Shown here one piece after another: positions 10,161 to 20,816 of a DNA stretch of 64,000 nucleotides. Source of the DNA: Diadophis punctatus similis (lineage: Eukaryota > Chordata > Lepidosauria > Squamata > Dipsadidae); NCBI GenBank assembly GCA_023053685.1, contig JALIGW010000130.1, positions 467,174 to 531,173 on the forward strand, given 5' to 3'. Every line of letters starts with the position of its first letter. Position 1 is the first letter of the stretch. Under the pieces are notes generated by a model. The model searched no databases and had not been told where the DNA came from. It saw nothing but the letters and a program-made list of their open reading frames with translations. A program made the position numbers and the translations under genes.

Positions 10161-10695
10161 TTTCTCATTGTCTACCAATTCAGTTTGCTTGAAGATTTCA
10201 TTTGCCCATTTGAGCCTTTCCTAATCTTTGTAAGTTTAGTAAAAGACCCCATTGTTAGCAGGAACCTGAAGCCAGGAACACTCTTAATTGTCAGGAGTTT
10301 GGTTGGGGGGGGGAACCATGATGATAAATGGGGTGGGGACTTTCCCACTTTAGGCCTCCACCCCCAGGTTGCTGCAGGAGATATAAGGTTTGCAAAAAAA
10401 TAACAACATTGTCCTCCTCCTGACCTTTGAATCCTGGACTCTGCAATTTTATGGGGCCAAAGTGAAGATGGTTTCCACCATGTGCCCAGAGGGCAGCGGG
10501 GGAGCTGAAAAATTAGACTGAATCAGGAGAAAATGAGTTTTCATTTATCTTGCGATGATGCACGAGGTTACATGAAGACAAATCGCCATTTCGGAGTCTT
10601 CCTTTATCATTGTCAGAGCAATTAATAGGAGGTGGCCTTCGTTACCATGTTGGTGCTAAAGAGATGCTCCCTTTTACCACCCTACCCCAGGACAT

Positions 10696-10807
10696 GGAGG
10701 AGGAGGAGGAGGAGGAGGAGGAGGAGGAGGAGGAGGAGGAGGAGGAGGAGGAGGAGGAAGAGGAAGAGGAAGAGGAAGAGGAAGAGGAAGAGGAAGAGGA
10801 AGAGGAG
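10696..10807. repeat. (GGA)n/(GGAAGA)n microsatellite
   Basis: About 110 bases of GGA then GAAGAG units, giving poly-Glu, poly-Arg and poly-Ser frames that are not genes. It abuts LINE coding sequence at 10808. Confidence 0.95.
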
Positions 10808-11200
10808 GCTCCTACCCTCAAAACGACGCTATAGAGCACTGTACACCAAGTCAACTAGACACAAGAACAGTTTTTTCCCCCGAACGCCATCACTCTGCTA
10901 AACAAATAATTCCCTCACCACTGTCAAACTATTCACTAAGGCTGCATTACTATTACTATTAGTCTTCTCATCGTTCCTATCACCCATCTCCTCCCACTTA
11001 TGACTGCATGACTGTAACTTGTTGCTTGTATCCTTACGATTTATATTAATATTGATTGTTTCCTGATTGCTTATTTGTACCCTATGACAATCATTAAGTG
11101 TTGTACCTTATGATTCTTGACGAATGTATCTTTTCTTTTATGTACACTGAGAGCATATACACCAAAGACAAATTCCTTCTGCGTCCAATCACACTAAAGA
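10808..11200 (+). mobile_element. LINE 3' end of the (ATTCT)n-tailed snake family
   Basis: Starts with the last codons of the ORF (LLPSKRRYRALYTKSTRHKN and FFP), then a 3' UTR ('ctgcattactattactatt', 'cccatctcctcccacttatg', 'ccaaagacaaattcctt') shared with copies at 21646 and 57525. It runs straight into an (ATTCT)n tract. This fits the snake CR1/L3 group known for AATAG microsatellite seeding. Clade placement is inferred. Confidence 0.7.
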
Positions 11201-11577
11201 ATTCTATTCTATTCTATTCTATTCCATTCCATTCCATTCCATTCCATTCCATTCCATTCTAGAAGAAGAAGAAGGAGGAGGAGGAGGAGGAGGAGGAGGA
11301 GGAGGAGGAGGAGGAGGAGGAGGAGGAGGAGAAGAAGAAGAAGAAGAAGGAGGAGGAGGAGGAGGAGGAGGAGGAGGAGGAGGAGGAGGAGGAGGAGGAG
11401 GAGGAGGAGGAGGAGGAGGAGGAGGAGAAGAAGAAGAAGGAGAAGAAGAAGAAGAAGAAGAAGAAGAAGAAGAAGAAGAAGAAGAAGAAGAAGAAGAAGA
11501 AGAAGAAGAAGAAGAAGAAGAAGAAGAAGAAGAAGAAGAAGAAGAAGAAGAAGAAGAAGAAGAAGAAGAAGAAGAAA
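11201..11577. repeat. (ATTCT)n-(ATTCC)n then (GAA/GGA)n compound microsatellite
   Basis: About 60 bases of ATTCT/ATTCC at the LINE tail, switching at about 11262 to roughly 315 bases of pure AAG and AGG triplets. The poly-Leu and poly-Phe frames here are artefacts. This homopurine tract is the opposite strand polarity of that at 1406. Confidence 0.95.
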
Positions 11578-11689
11578 CAACAGTCCAGGCATCTCTCAGA
11601 TTTGCCCATGGTTAAAAGCATGGCTAACTTGGGACGCTGATGGACGAGCTAAGGATTCATGGCTTGTTCTACTCTTTCCCAATGCATGG

Positions 11690-11858
11690 GCTTTGGGATT
11701 CAATTATGGTCATAAGTCGAGGACTACCTGTAACACGGTTGTTAAGGGAATCTGGCTTCCCTATTGACTTTGCTTGTCAGAAGGTTTCAAAAGATGATCA
11801 CATGACCCTGGAACACGTCGTACAGTAAATACATGCCAGCTGCCAAGTGTCCAAATGT
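11690..11858. mobile_element. Tigger-like MITE, rearranged
   Basis: Contains a terminus (GTCGAGGACTACCTG near 11716-11730) directly followed by internal sequence of the same family ('aatctggcttccctattgactttgctt', 'gatcacatgaccctgg'), which normally lies far from that end. It is either a rearranged copy or two copies joined. Confidence 0.55.
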
Positions 11859-12216
11859 TGATCCCCCCACATGCGCCACACTGCACATACGCGCATCCCC
11901 AAGCATGTGCCCCCCGTTGGGCCTTTTTTCACCCTCAGGCTTCCCTGAAGCCTCTGGAGTGCGAAAAATGGCCCAACAGGCAAACTGGAAGTTCAGAAAA
12001 ATAGACTTCCGGTTTGCCCGTTGGGCCATTTTTCGCCCTCCGGAGGCATCAGGAGGCTTCCCTGAAGCCTGGGGAGGGCAGAAACGGCCTTCCCCAAGGC
12101 TGAAAATCAGCTGGCCAGTGCGCGCATGCACACTGGAGCTGACATAAGTCAATGCCTCGCATGCCCTCAGATATGACTCCGTGTGCCACCTGTGGCACGT
12201 GTGCCATAGGTTCGCC
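11859..12216. mobile_element. hAT MITE, 5' truncated (CAGTGATGGC family)
   Basis: Right terminus GTGCCATAGGTTCGCCATCAC at 12205-12225 region. The body has alternating inverted 'ggcccaacgggc' and 'cttccctgaagcc' phrases. The left terminus is missing where it meets Tigger sequence. A related, longer copy is at 52838. Confidence 0.6.
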
Positions 12217-12305
12217 ATCACAGGTATAGGGTCTCCTGCTCAAGCAGGAGGTTAGACTAGAAGACCTCCCAAGATCCCTTCCAACCCTATTATTCTGTGT
12301 TCTAT
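12217..12305 (+). repeat. CR1 LINE 3' tail
   Basis: GGTATAGGGTCTCCTGC, GACTAGAAGACCTCCC and the terminal 'attattctgtgttct' mark the sense CR1 end. Like the locus at 1-612, it begins at GGTATAGG right after a hAT of the CAGTGATGGC family. The next 200 bases look like a worn L2-type tail ('atttatatgccgcccatct') and hold no gene. Confidence 0.65.
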
Positions 12306-12506
12306 ATGGATTATTTAATCATTTCTATGATTTATATAGCCACCCATCTCACACCTGTGACTTTTGGTGGTTTACAAGATTAAAACAAAGAAATCCCTCA
12401 AACCCACCCAACCAAGAATAAACTATTAACGAGTAACCATCACTAGTCACTATTTATTTCCATTTATTAGTTATTTATTAAATTTATATGCCGCCCATCT
12501 GACTCT

Positions 12507-12840
12507 GGGCTGCGCGGTGGCGCAGAGGTTATAAGATGCCGGGCTTGTCGGCTGGAAAGCCAGCAGCCCTAGTTCGAGACCCGAGCACCATGCGGATGGG
12601 ATGAGGTCCCGTCCTCACCTCAGCTCCTGCCAACCTAGCAGTTCGAAAGCAAGTAGATAAATAGGTATCACTTTGATGGGAAGCTCACAGAGCTCCACAA
12701 CATGCTGGCCACATGATCGCGGAAATGTCTTTGGATAATGCTGGCTCAATGGCCTTGAAACAGAGATGACCACTGCCCCTTATAGTCAGCAATGACCGGC
12801 AGAGTAAAATTTGCAGGGAATCCTTTACCTTTTACCATCT
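12507..12840 (+). mobile_element. Sauria-type SINE (tRNA head, BovB-like tail)
   Basis: Head GCGCGGTGGCGCAGAGGTTA (A box) and TAGTTCGAGACCCGAG (B box), then the body ('agctcacagagctccacaaca', 'ccacatgatcgcggaaatg') and the tail 'aatcctttacctttt', the end shared between Sauria SINEs and BovB LINEs. It sits inside an older L2-like 'gccgcccatct' sequence, with 'cccatct/ccatct' around it as a probable TSD. Transcribed by Pol III in the family and mobilised by BovB machinery. Confidence 0.8.
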
Positions 12841-12889
12841 CACTTTTTCAAAGGGACTCCGGGCAACTGACTATGCTTTGTTTTGAGTG

Positions 12890-13600
12890 AAACTAAAGTT
12901 TTTTTGGCTCAGAGCATTAAAGCCACCTAGTCATACTCCACTCAGTATCAAGGATGCAGCTGTAGAGGTGGTCAACAGTATTAAGTATCTGGGAGTGCAG
13001 ATAACCAACAATATGAACTGGGCTCTCCACACGTCATTCTTAGTGAAGGGTGCATTTCCTGCATCGGATGAGGAGAGCACATCTTTCTCCTTCTGTCCTG
13101 GCCACTTTCTACAGAGGCACGATTGAGATTCCTGTTTGGTTTGGTGGTGGCAGCGCTTCAGATAGAAAGTCCATACAGAGAGTGGTAAGGACAGTGGAGA
13201 AGATTATAGGAAACTCGCTTTCCCTTATTCAGGATACTGCTTATAAGCGCTATGTGCTTAGAGCTCAAAGCATTGTTAGAGACCCCACACACCCACTTTA
13301 TAGTCTCTTTCTGGGTGGAGGTTTTGAAGTATTTCTAGCAGGACTACCAGATTCTATAACCGCTTTGTTCCCTATGCCGTCCGTCTGGTAAACTCGCAAG
13401 ATTCATTTTTCTCGCCATGTACATATATACATCCGAACTAGACTGTGTTGTTTTTCTGTGTCATATAATACGTATTATATGCATAATTTTGTATTTCTTT
13501 CTTCTTTCTTTCTTTTGTCATGCTTATGTAGTGTATATTGGAGGTGGAGACCCTTTGAGAGCTGTATGCAACGAAATTTCATTTTAATGTATGCCAATTA
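12890..13600 (+). pseudogene. LINE ORF2 C-terminal remnant with frameshift
   Basis: Plus-strand frame with AAVEVVNSIKYLGVQITNN (12950-13010), then after a frame change near 13050 HLSPSVLATFYRGTIE, SDRKSIQRVVRTVEKIIG and LRAQSIVRDPTHPLYSLF. These are the post-RT blocks of a CR1-superfamily LINE. The 3' UTR runs to 'caacgaaatttcatttta'. The product is broken by the frameshift and premature stops. An antisense scrap of the same family (AAVEVVNSIKY) is at 31436. Confidence 0.75.
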
Positions 13601-13702
13601 GTGTACATTTAAAGTGACAAAGTTATTCTAAGTCTAAAAATCTGCAAAAATAATAAATTTTTAAAAGCAACTTTCCATATCAGAAAGCACTCCAGGCTAT
13701 AT

Positions 13703-14090
13703 AGATAGTCCTCAACTTACTCGTTTAGTGACCGTTCAAAATTACAACAGCACTGGAAAAAGTGACTTATGCCCGTTTTTCAGAGTTACGATCTTAGTAG
13801 CATCCCTAAGATCATGCAATCAAAATTCAGGTGCTTGGCAACCGATTCGTATTTATGACCATTGCCATGTCCCGGGGTCACACGATCCCCTTTTGCAACC
13901 TTCTGACAAGCAAAGTCAAGGGGGAAGCCAGATTCATTCAACAACTGGGTTACTAACTTGTAAACTGCAGTGATTCACTTAACAGCAGTGGCGAGAAAGG
14001 TCGTAAGACTGGGCAAACCTGAACAAATGTCTCACTTAACAGCAGAAATTTTGGGGCCATAAGTTGTGGCCGTAAGTCGAGGACTACCTG
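13703..14090. mobile_element. Tigger/pogo-like MITE
   Basis: Left end 'gatagtcctcaacttac', right end GTCGAGGACTACCTG at 14090. Full-length copy of about 388 bp with a worn left TIR. The 14091-14798 stretch after it shows a short T run (14240-14257) and otherwise nothing I can name. Confidence 0.8.
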
Positions 14091-14798
14091 CACTGGAAAA
14101 CCTTACTTCCGTTGATCGGATGGTACAAATTCTCTCTTCCCAACGCAAACCACGTTTCCCTACTGGAGAGTGAAAATCTGTTTGTGTGTCTGTGTGTTCG
14201 TGTGGTTCTGGTTTTATGTTTGGTTCCTTTTCTTTCTTTCTTTTTTTTTTTTTTTTTGTCCTGTCTTTGCCCGTATTAAAGCACTGCAAATTTAAATACG
14301 GTGAAGTCCCTATCTCCGGCACGCAGGCTGGGGAAAGACGGTGGTGATTAGGAGATTCCTATCAGCCAAGCCTCGTCTGCAAATTGATGACAGGGTTCAG
14401 AGCGGAGCTGCCGGAGTCTGGACCGCCTCCGGATTAGCCCCGGATCAACCCGGATGAGGTGGGGGACAAAGACTTCTTCCTTTGGATAGATATTAATATT
14501 AATTAAGAGCGTTTGTTTGTAAACTGCCTTTCAAACATGTGTTGGGAAAGCACCAGTGTAAGATAGGACAGAAGTCGACAAGGAATCCAATTAAAAGCAT
14601 GTCAAACTATAAAATTTATAACAATGGTAAGGCTGGGTGGGGGAGATGGAGAGGAACAGGGAGAACAGACAGGAGCTCAGCAGATTTCCAAATAAGATCT
14701 TCGTGGCGGGACAAGGAGACAAAACGTGGTAATGGGGTTTGGCTCTGAAGCCGAAGTAGAGAAGGCCTTGCTTGCGAAGGTCCCGAGCGATATCTTTC

Positions 14799-15046
14799 CA
14801 AGTGGTCCTCAACTTACGACAACGGAGCCCCAAATGTCCGTGGGTAAGCGAGACGGTTGTTCAGTGAGTTTGGCCCCACGTTACGACCTTTCTTGCCACC
14901 GATGCTAAGTGAAGCGCTATGGTCGTTCAGTCAGTAACACGATTCTTAAGTGACTTTGGCTTCCCCGCTGATTTTGCTTGTCAGAAGGTCGCAAAAGGGA
15001 TCACATGACGCCAGAACACCGCAACCTTCATAAACACTGGACTTTT
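14799..15046. mobile_element. Tigger/pogo-like MITE, 3' truncated
   Basis: Starts 'caagtggtcctcaacttacgac' and keeps the body through 'tcacatgacgccagaacacc', then is lost where the AATGAT/AAT microsatellite begins. Confidence 0.7.
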
Positions 15047-15048
15047 TA

Positions 15049-15353
<305 letters not shown>

Positions 15354-15376
15354 TTTCCATCTATCTATCATACATT

Positions 15377-15457
15377 TTGTCCCTTTCTTTCTTTCTTTCT
15401 TTCTTTCTCTTTCTTTCTTTCTTTCTTTCTTTCTCTTTCCTTCTTTCTTTTTCTTTT

Positions 15458-15489
<32 letters not shown>

Positions 15490-15511
15490 TTCTTTCTTTC
15501 TTCCTTCCTTC

Positions 15512-15550
<39 letters not shown>

Positions 15551-15718
15551 TCCTTCCTTCCTTCCTTCCTTCCTCTGTCTCTTTCCTTCCTTTTTTCCTT
15601 CTTCTCCTTTTTCTTCTCCTTCCTTCCTCTTTCTGTTCCTATCTTTCTTTCTTTCCTTCCTTTTCTTCTTTCCTCCTTCCTTCCTCTCTCTGTCTCCTTC
15701 CTTCCTTCCTTCCTTCCA
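15377..15718. repeat. (TTTC)n/(TTCC)n polypyrimidine tract
   Basis: About 340 bases of TTTC and TTCC units with CTCTGTCTC interruptions. The stretch from 15720 to about 16468 after it shows no recognisable gene. Confidence 0.95.
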
Positions 15719-16547
15719 CCGCCCACCCCATCCCCCGATTCTTTGGGGTGGAGTGTGGTGATAAAGCTTTAGCTAACATATTCAAATGAATTTGATATTC
15801 AATCAATGAAGATTAACTGGCCCAAGGTAAGATGGTTTTTACATTCATAAGGAAGTCAAATACGATTATGCAGATGAGGAAATTATACAGAGATGAGCAG
15901 AGTATAATATATGATAATTATTTGAAAGGATATACTTACACACTGATTAGCATATCGGAGCAGCCAGACAGTCGTAGAAGAATAAATGGATGTAAAGACA
16001 AGATTCTGCAAGATGAACAAACTGAGCCTAAAAACTTGCTTGCCAAATAACCAGGGGGGGGGGGAGAGGGGGGGGAGAGACAGAAAATATTCTGGTTTGT
16101 TGTGTTTTTAAGCATCCCCTCTGTAGGTAGAAGAGTTCTTAGCACCTCTTTTACACCTCCCAAAGGTGCTCTATGAGGGATATGGGCAGGTTTTTATATG
16201 ATATATATACAGTATATATAGCAGTATCTGGAAACAGCAAATAGAAGAGAAGGAATTGAAGAAGATAACAAAATACAACAACCAGCAAATAGAAATAGCA
16301 CGACTGCAGCAAAAGAAAGCAAAGATGGTACCAACTGTCATAAGTGCCTTGGGTGCAATCCCAAAACAACTGGAGCATCCCTTGAACCCCATCGGCATTG
16401 ACAATATCCCCATTCAGTCAATTGCAAAAGGCAGCTTTACTAGGAACAGCTTACATCCTGCTACAGTACAAGTAGTCCTCAACTTGCCGCCACAACTGAG
16501 CCCAAAATTTATGTTGCTAATGAGACATTTGTTAAGTGACTTTTGAC

Positions 16548-17124
16548 CAGGAGCGGGTTCCTAATTTTTTTACTACCACTCTGCGTGGCTTATTTTGTGG
16601 GTCATGTGACCAGGTGGACATGGGCCTCGGGAGCTTGGCAGCGGCCGGAGAAACAGGAGGGCATTGCCCACCCACAACGCAGCCCCCTGCAGCGTCCGGC
16701 TTGAATGCTTCTCCCCATTCGAAGATCCTAGGCTCCTGCCGCTCGTTCCCCCTCCCCTCAGCAGCTCGAGAAGCCTTGAACGTGCGAAAATGCCTGGGAT
16801 CATCACCGCGCGTTCGTGGCTTCTCGGACTGCTGAAGGGAGGGGAATGGAGATAGCTCCTGCCGCCCGTTCTTTCAGCATCTCACGTGCTCCCTCAGCCA
16901 TCCTCCCTGCTTGGACTCACTGTGGGGTAGGAAGGCAGCGCATGCGCAGTGCAGGAAGCTTGGCTTCTGGGCATACACAGGAGAAAATTAAAAAAAATTA
17001 AAAAAATTTTTTTTATGGTGGCGCCCAGGCACCAGCAACTGACTGTTGTGCAGGTACTGTGATGTCATCAGCGGGCCGCTACTGGTGCTATAGAGTGGAC
17101 TGCACTGGTAGGAACCCACCACTG
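16548..17124. mobile_element. hAT MITE (CAGGGGCGGGTTCCTA family)
   Basis: Begins CAGGAGCGGGTTCCTAATT and ends GGTAGGAACCCACCACTG. Perfect 8-bp TSD CTTTTGAC at 16540-16547 and 17125-17132. An exact GCGCATGCGC lies at 16938-16947. Same family as 28322 and 52951. Confidence 0.9.
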
Positions 17125-17186
17125 CTTTTGACCTATTTTACAACTTTTCTTGCCACCATTGTCAAGTGGATCACTGCAGTTGTTAA

Positions 17187-17391
17187 TGTTATGTATTGAC
17201 AAGTTATACATGGTTTCACCCAGGTCCAGCGTTTGAGCGGGAGAAAGCTCAAACGCTATTGGTTGTTGTGTCTGACAGCTCCCTATAAAAGGGCTGGCTG
17301 TCAGACTGCAAGTTGCTGGTTGTCTTGAGCAGTTGCTAAGTAAAGAGCTATTCTGAAGTCTGTCTCCTGTCATCGTTCCCACTATCTAACA
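17187..17391 (+). mobile_element. Solo LTR, 205 bp
   Basis: Starts TGTTATG and ends CTAACA (TG...CA), flanked by a 5-bp duplication GTTAA at 17182-17186 and 17392-17396. A TATA box TATAAAAG is at 17284-17291 and an 'agtaaagagc' polyadenylation-like region follows at about 17339. No internal retrotransposon sequence remains, so this is a recombined solo LTR. The 5-bp TSD suits Gypsy-type or some retroviral-type elements. Family not recognised. Confidence 0.75.
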
Positions 17392-17731
17392 GTTAAGTTA
17401 GTAACAGAGTTGTTAAGTGAATCTGGCTTCCCCATTGACCTTGCTTGTTGGAAGGTCGCAACAGTTGATCACATGATCCCGGGACACTGCAACCGTCATA
17501 AATATGAGTCAGTTGCCAAGCCTCTGAATTTTATTCACGTGACCATAGCGATGCTGCAATAGTCATAAGGGTGAAAAACGGTCATGAGTCACTTTTCTCA
17601 GTGATGTCGTAATGTTGAACAGTCTCTAAACGAACTGCTGTAAATTGGGGACTACCTGTACCTCTAACATCCCAAAACATCAACATCTGCCTATCACAGG
17701 TCCTTCAGAAGGACTCGATAGATGGACAAAA

Positions 17732-17831
17732 NNNNNNNNNNNNNNNNNNNNNNNNNNNNNNNNNNNNNNNNNNNNNNNNNNNNNNNNNNNNNNNNNNNNN
17801 NNNNNNNNNNNNNNNNNNNNNNNNNNNNNNN
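17732..17831. other. Assembly gap, 100 N
   Basis: Exactly 100 N, the conventional size for a gap of unknown length. It sits at the edge of a CCTT tract, so the real repeat is probably longer. Confidence 1.
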
Positions 17832-18276
17832 CCTTCCATCGCCTCCCTTCCTTCCTCCTCCCCTCCATCATTCATCTTTTCCTTCCTTCCTTCCTTCCTT
17901 CCTTCCTTCCATCGCCTCCCCTTCCTTCCTGTCCCTTCCCTCCTTCCTTCCTTCCATCTCCTCCCCTTCCTTCCTTCCTTCCTTCATTTCCTCCCCTTCC
18001 TTCCTTCCTTCCTTCCATCGCCTCCCTTCCTTCCTCCCTCCCTCCATCATTCATCTTTTCCTTCCTTCCTTCCTTCCTTCCTTCCTTCCTTCCTTCCTTC
18101 CTTCCTTCCTTCCTTCCATCGCCTCCCCTTCCTTCCTGTCCCTTCCCTCCTTCCTTCCTTAATTCATTCATTCATTCATTCATTCATTCATTCATTCTAT
18201 CTCTTCCTTCCTTCCTTCCTCCTTTCCTTCCTTCCTTCCTTCCTTCCCTCCTTCCTTCCTTCCTTTCTTCCTTCGT
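17832..18276. repeat. CCTT minisatellite with higher-order blocks
   Basis: (CCTT)n interrupted regularly by ATCGCCTCCC, TGTCCCTTCCC and ATCATTCATCTTTT. The block order 'atcgcctccc...atcattcatctttt' recurs near 17838, 18018 and 18119, a higher-order pattern. An (ATTC)n stretch lies at 18170-18197. Confidence 0.9.
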
Positions 18277-18478
18277 TTTATGAACTGGGGCAAGTAACTT
18301 TTTTCAGTGCTGTTGTAACTTTAAACGGTCAGTAAATGAATTGTTGTAGGAATACTTATACCAAATTGTGGGACTGATCCTTAAAGAGACATCCAATTAT
18401 TAAGGGGGAGGGATAATTCCTAAGCTTCACACACACACACACACACACTTTTCTTTAAGACATTTTCACTCATAGGAA

Positions 18479-18883
18479 CAGACAGTCCTCGACTTACAAC
18501 AGTTCATTTAGTGACCATTCAAATTTACAACGGCACTGAAAAATGTGACTTATGACCGTTTTTCACAGTTACAACCTTTGCAGCATCCCCATGGTCACGT
18601 GATCCAAATTCAGACGCTTGGCAATCGGTTCATACTTATGACCGTTGCAGCATCCCGGGATCATGTGATCCCCTTCTGCGACCTTCTCACAAGCAAAGTC
18701 AACGGGGAAGCCAGTTTCACTCAACAACTGGGTTGTTGATATACAAAACTTGTCAACTGCAGTGATTCACTTAACAACTCAGGCAAGAAAGTTCGTAAAA
18801 TGAGGCAAAACTCACTTAACAAATGTCTCGTTTAACAACAGAAATTTTCGGTTCAACTGTGATCATAAGTCGAGGACTACCTG
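18479..18883. mobile_element. Tigger/pogo-like MITE
   Basis: Left end CAGACAGTCCTCGACTTAC, right end GTCGAGGACTACCTG, about 405 bp and uninterrupted. A detached right end of another copy lies at 18290-18356, and a (CA)n of about 20 bases at 18428-18448. Confidence 0.85.
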
Positions 18884-18977
18884 AAATGTGTTTCAACTTA
18901 TTCCAAAGAATGTTTAACCAAGTTGCTGAACTAACCAATATTTTTTGGAGGAGGGATGGGTATATTTCACAATTATC

Positions 18978-19218
18978 TTGAGCTGAAGTGGTGCAGTGGT
19001 TAAATGCAGCCATTGCAGGCTGACTGCTAGTTCAACAGCTCAGCTGTTCAAATCTCACTAGGCTCAAGGTTGACTCAGCCTTCCATCCTTCTGAGGTGGG
19101 TAAAATGAGGACCCAGATTGTTGGGGGCAATATGCTGAACTCTGTAAACCGCTTAGAGAGGGCTGTAAAGCACTATGAAGCGGTATATAAGAAAAGTGCT
19201 ATAGTGCTATTGCTATCT
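18978..19218 (+). mobile_element. MIR-like SINE (tRNA head, L2-like tail)
   Basis: Head GTGGTGCAGTGGTTAAATGC, core 'ggttgactcagccttccatcc' and 'gtaaaatgaggacccagatt', tail 'aagcggtatataag' then CTATTG-type repeats. The core resembles MIR/CORE-SINEs and the tail L2. Seven copies of this family are in the window. Confidence 0.75.
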
Positions 19219-19224
19219 TGTTCA

Positions 19225-19775
19225 TCTGATTCCCACCGAAACTCAGCAAGGAATCGCATTTCCATGGACTGATGATTTGTGAAAAAGAAATTCAGAAATT
19301 CAGATCCTTACAAAGTTCAAAATCGTGCAGAGTGGTTTTTCCTGTGACGCTCTACGGAAGTGAAAATTGGACTTTAGGAAACGGGGTTTGAACAAAGAAT
19401 GGATGCTTTTGAACTTTGCTTGGGGTTGAAAAGATCCTGGAGAACACCATGGATAGCCAAGAAAAGAAATCAAAGGGTCAGTGAATCAATCAATTCACAG
19501 TTCTTCAACCGATGAGGCAAATGACCAGACGTAAATTATCCTACTTCAAACACATGATAGGAAGACTCAGTGCTCTGGGGAAGGATCTTCTATTGAGAAA
19601 GTTGAAAGAAAAGAGGAGAAGAGAATGACTAGCAGCAAGGTGGATGGACTCAGTTGACAATGGGGGCGTGGTTGGGAGATCTGGAGGATCAAGTTGGGGA
19701 CAGATTGTCAAGGAGAAAATCTATCTTTTTGTCATGAAGATCTATGAAGGAGAGAATCATCTATGAATTATCTAT
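19225..19775 (+). pseudogene. Diverged RTE/BovB-like LINE C-terminal remnant
   Basis: Broken plus-strand frames give VTLYGSENWTLG, EQRMDAFEL, SWRTPWIAKK, LSYFKHMIGRL and RWMDSVD, which line up in order with the BovB C-terminal region (YGCESWT, RMEAFEL, LLRVPWTA, KYFGHLMRR, RWLDGV). Many substitutions and stops make it clearly older than the copies at 37160, 44781 and 48378. Confidence 0.65.
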
Positions 19776-20006
19776 TGCAATAGCAGTAGCACTTAGACTT
19801 ATGTACCGCTTCATAGTGCTTTACAGCCCTCTCTAAGCGGTTTACAGAGTTCAGCATATTGCCCCCAACAATCTGGGTCCTCATTTTACCGACCTCAGAA
19901 GGATGGAAGGCTGAGTCAACCTTGAGCCGGTGAGATTTGAACAGTTGAACAGCTGAACTGCTGAACTGCAGTCCTGCACTTTAACCACTGCACCACCTCG
20001 GCTCCT
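19776..20006 (-). mobile_element. MIR-like SINE
   Basis: Minus-strand copy: the tail 'gcaatagcagtagcactta' is at the left and the head 'ccactgcaccacctcggctc' at the right. Inserted in the older RTE-like sequence ('ctatgaaggagag' occurs on both sides). Confidence 0.75.
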
Positions 20007-20011
20007 ATGAA

Positions 20012-20221
20012 GGAGAGAGAGTCTACAGTCGACCTCTCCCCATTTCTAAGAGGTCTGTAAGGGGCGTGCATAAGCGCACCACTGTGCCTACCGTCCCTGT
20101 CCTACTGTCCTATTGTCCTCTTTTATCGGTACTTTTTACTTACGTTATGTTTATACAAACAACTACTATCCTGTACATGTTTGACAAACAAATAAATAAA
20201 TAAAATAAATAAAATAAAATA
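20012..20221 (+). repeat. CR1/L3-like LINE 3' UTR
   Basis: 'cccatttctaagaggtctgt', 'gcgtgcataagcgcacca' and the end 'tgtacatgtttgacaaacaaa' followed by (TAAA)n. The same 3' UTR is antisense at 2205, 39250 and 54833. Confidence 0.7.
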
Positions 20222-20393
20222 AACCTAGAACTAAGGAGAAATTTCCTGAGAGTTAGAACCATTAACCAGTGGAACAGGTTGCCTCCAGAAGTTGTGGGTG
20301 CTCCATCACTGGAGGCTTTTAAGAAGAGATTGGACAACAATTTGCCTGAAATTGTATACTTTCCTGTTTGAGCCGGAGTTGGATTAGAACAGG
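20222..20393 (+). repeat. CR1 LINE 3' region
   Basis: Sense CR1: 'aaccagtggaacaggttgcc', 'tgggtgctccatcactggagg', 'aagagattggacaacaattt', then cut short by hAT-derived sequence at about 20394. Confidence 0.65.
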
Positions 20394-20816
20394 GGTCTCC
20401 AACCTTGGCAACTTTAAGTTTAACTTTGAGTAGTTCGGAAAACCGGGTAGCGGAAAATTTGAGTAGTTCGGAGAACCGGTAGCGGAAATTTTGAATAGTT
20501 CGAAGAACCGGGTAGCGGAAAATTTGAGTAGTTCGGAGAACCGGTAGCGGAAATTTTGAATAGTTCGAAGAACCGGTAGCGGAAAATTTGAGTAGTTCGG
20601 AGAACCGGTAGCGGAAATTTTGAGTAGTTCGGAGAACCGGTAAATACCACCTCTGACTGGCCCCGTCCCCATCTATTCTCTGCCTCCCGAGTCCCAGCTG
20701 ATCGGGAGGAAATGGGGATTTTGCAGTAACCTTCCCCTGCCACGCCCACCAAGCCACGCCCACCAAGCCTGGTAGTACCACAGAACTGGTATAAAAAAAA
20801 TTGGATTTCACCGCTG
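20394..20816. mobile_element. hAT-derived region with internal 33-bp tandem repeats
   Basis: From 20418 to about 20645 there are seven copies of a roughly 33-bp unit (key phrase AGTTCGGAGAACCGGTAGCG). Then 'aaataccacctctgactgg', 'cacgcccaccaagcc' and the right terminus 'ttggatttcaccgctgg'. The single-copy version is at 47801-48060, so the tandem array is an expansion inside the element. The 280-codon minus-strand frame over this region is not a gene. From 20817 to 21243 I see no gene. Confidence 0.65.

Larger units (their letters stand above)
16469..17658. mobile_element. Tigger/pogo-like MITE with two later insertions
   Basis: Left end CAAGTAGTCCTCAACTTGC and right end 'tggggactacctg', TA on both sides. 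The element's own sequence is 16469-16547, 17125-17186 and 17392-17658. A hAT (16548-17124) and a solo LTR (17187-17391) interrupt it, each with its own TSD, so both are younger. Confidence 0.85.

Noticed and set aside
12507..12580. Functional tRNA gene
   Set aside because: It is the tRNA-like head of a Sauria-type SINE with body and BovB-like tail.
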